Made by a program: the position numbers and the translations under genes. From assembly GCA_031262465.1 (NCBI GenBank), contig JAISHQ010000039.1:1-37640 (forward strand): 37,640 nt of DNA, read 5' to 3'. Below the pieces are notes generated by a model, which was given only the letters and a program-made list of their open reading frames with translations, ran no database searches and had not been told where the DNA came from. This document shows positions 37,101 through 37,640 of the stretch, piece by piece; the first letter of the stretch is position 1; every line of letters begins with the position of its first letter. This DNA comes from Rikenellaceae bacterium. Its GTDB lineage: Bacteria > Bacteroidota > Bacteroidia > Bacteroidales > Rikenellaceae.

Positions 37101-37134
37101 TCGCGTTCTCGTAATTAGCTTCTTTAAAACTCAT
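34114..37134 (-). CDS. hsdR: Type I restriction enzyme, R subunit
   Basis: Motor and nuclease subunit of a type I restriction-modification complex (1006 aa). The N-terminal nuclease has RPD134IVIF and E148-L-K150 in VVVELKSP. The superfamily 2 helicase motor shows Walker A HTQGSGKS (286-293), DEAH (387-390), GFTGTPI and later helicase motifs (MTGFDVPSL-like WLTGFDVPSLATMYVYK). A C-terminal helical region binds the methylase core. All motifs are intact, so it should be functional. It is 80 bp downstream of hsdS in the same direction. GC-richer than the two small genes that follow. Confidence 0.97.
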   Translation of the reverse strand: MSFKEANYENAIIELLTDRLGYEHVYGPDVARDYRSPLMTERLMAALERVNPALPGEAITEALHKLTNFEGGTPVQKNAHFIDWLQNGIEVNFHHGGEQKSALVRLVDYDRPERNDFCVANQWTVEEHSVKRPDIVIFMNGLPLVVVELKSPSREQTDVSEAYAQLRNYMREIPSLFYYNAMCVISDQLTTKVGTITADEGRYMEWKTVNGDSENKRHAAFNVLFEGMFEKARFLDILRNFICFSKDDASDRKILAAYHQYYAVRKAVTSTSEAAKTDGKGGVFWHTQGSGKSLSMVFYARLLQSALDSPTIVVLTDRNDLDDQLYRQFSSCKNFLRQTPVQAYSREHLRQLLAGRQANGIFFTTMQKFEEVDKALSERRNIVVMADEAHRGQYGFTEKVDPKTGKVSIGAARVIRDNLPNATYIGFTGTPISTKDRSTREVFGDYIDIYDMTQSVEDGATRPVYYESRVINLKLDKEILEQIDKKYDELAEMADAPLIEKSKQELGRLDSILGSPETIDSLCRDIVAHYEDRQYLLTGKAMVVAYSRPIAMKIYEKLLELRPAWREKVKVVMTSDNRDPEEWHDIVGNKTYREDLARKFKDNDDPMKIAIVVDMWLTGFDVPSLATMYVYKPMSGHNLMQAIARVNRVFQDKEGGLVVDYVGIASALKQAMSDYTRRDQSNYGEMDIIKTALPKFIEKLDVCRDLMHGYDYSAFMTSKTDYPRAQTISGGVDFFSSPEMSAKKANFIKEALLLRQAMSLCHSRLDESQRFEAAYFEAVRILLTRVGGQGKLSFKEINQAINELLKQSIHSEGVINLFSDIREEFSLFDPKFLAEISQMKERNLAVEMLKKLIAEQISIYKRTNVVKSEKFSEMMARSMSNYLKGLLTNEQVIEELLKMAHDITQASREGEEMGLNTEEMAFYDALTKPDAVKDFYDNDQLVAITKELTDTLRKNKTIDWQKKERARAGMRMIVKRLLRKYKYPPEGVEDAINTVIAQCEMWSDDN

Positions 37135-37147
37135 GCTGTCAATGGTG

Positions 37148-37161
37148 TATCCACAAAGATA
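37148..37161 (-). promoter_or_regulatory. hsdR: Candidate hsdR promoter (-7 box)
   Basis: TATCTTTG on the minus strand (37154-37161), an exact TAnnTTTG match, 20 nt upstream of the hsdR start and inside the 80-bp hsdS-hsdR gap. The nearest TTG is 25 bp upstream, so the match is incomplete. It would permit hsdR expression apart from hsdS. Confidence 0.35.
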
Positions 37162-37214
37162 AGCATTCTTTTATTCATAGAGATAGCAACTACAATAAAT
37201 GATAATTTAGCGGC

Positions 37215-37640
37215 TTAGAGTCGTTGTTCCGCTTCCTCGACCGACAACTCGCCGGACATCAGTTTAGGCAGGAGCGTGTCGCGGAGATTTGCCAACCTTC
37301 TATTTTGCACACAGCTGTTTAGTATATTATCGTAAATCGGACTGACCATATTTTCAAAGTCACACATTTGTTCTGACGAAGGGATTATGATTTCCTCTGC
37401 CTCGAAATCGCGAGTAGTAATCGCATCGAAAACAGCTCCGTTGGCTTTCTTTTTTAGACGTTCAACAACATCTTTTGTAATATGGTATGTCAGTAATTGC
37501 CCGCATCTATCTTTACCAATCAAAGCATAATTTGTCTGATTCATAGCCATATCACATCCTGCCATAACAATTTTGCCGACAGTTCCACGAGCGGTAATAA
37601 AGACTGTATTCTGGCGGTATAATTGACTGTTACATTTCAT
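37215..37640 (-). CDS. hsdS: Type I restriction enzyme, specificity subunit (C-terminal part only)
   Basis: DNA-recognition subunit. Only about 141 residues of the C-terminus are in the window; the frame runs off the right edge, so the methionine at 37640 is probably internal. Seen are the end of a target-recognition domain (NTVFITARGTVGKIVMAG, an IPSSEQMCDFENMVSPIYD stretch typical of hsdS 'IP..eEQ' regions) and the closing helix LRDTLLPKLMSGEL with VEEAEQRL. hsdM and the other recognition domain must lie beyond the window. Confidence 0.9.
   Translation of the reverse strand: MKCNSQLYRQNTVFITARGTVGKIVMAGCDMAMNQTNYALIGKDRCGQLLTYHITKDVVERLKKKANGAVFDAITTRDFEAEEIIIPSSEQMCDFENMVSPIYDNILNSCVQNRRLANLRDTLLPKLMSGELSVEEAEQRL

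Overview
The window reads as a chromosomal segment of a Bacteroidota bacterium, most likely a Bacteroidales member; an Alistipes/Rikenellaceae-type organism is a guess from the fairly GC-rich genes. The support is the ribosomal protein sequences and their order (fusA-rpsJ-rplC onward, and secY-map-infA-rpmJ-rpsM-rpsK-rpsD-rpoA-rplQ), the scarcity of Shine-Dalgarno sequences, and several upstream regions carrying the Bacteroidota -7 box TAnnTTTG, some with TTG about 19 bp upstream.

Region 1 (1-18.8 kb, all minus strand) is the fused str/S10/spc/alpha cluster. It runs from a promoter near 18.76 kb through rpsL, rpsG, fusA, rpsJ, then rplC to rplO, secY, map, infA, rpmJ, rpsM, rpsK, rpsD, rpoA and a truncated rplQ. 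Genes are mostly separated by 0-70 bp. Two gaps stand out: 422 bp between rpsJ and rplC and 236 bp between rpsN and rpsH. Neither holds a gene, and both hold hairpins, so they are candidate mRNA regulatory regions. A second promoter is proposed in the secY-map gap.

Region 2 (18.8-19.4 kb) is gene-free and consists largely of consecutive inverted repeats between the str promoter and the alaS terminator.

Region 3 (19.4-30.3 kb) is ordinary core genome: alaS (minus), divergent from a plus-strand set of two membrane-anchored M23 peptidases and queG; then uvrC and a dolichol-phosphate-mannose-synthase-like glycosyltransferase (minus, overlapping by 4 bp); then a plus-strand pair of an exported GH20-like protein without a visible catalytic pair and a COG2509-type FAD-dependent dehydrogenase. 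A bidirectional terminator closes it.

Region 4 (30.3-37.6 kb) looks accessory. It holds a 673-aa lipoprotein with a C-terminal carbohydrate-binding-like domain and an ATCT microsatellite upstream, a tRNA-Leu(CAA) with its own promoter and terminator, an 11-bp tandem repeat just after the tRNA, an AT-rich pair of small genes (a PD-(D/E)XK-like nuclease candidate and an unknown protein), and a type I restriction locus with complete hsdR and a truncated hsdS. hsdM is not in the window. No integrase or transposase is visible, so island status is inferred from the tRNA, composition and gene content.
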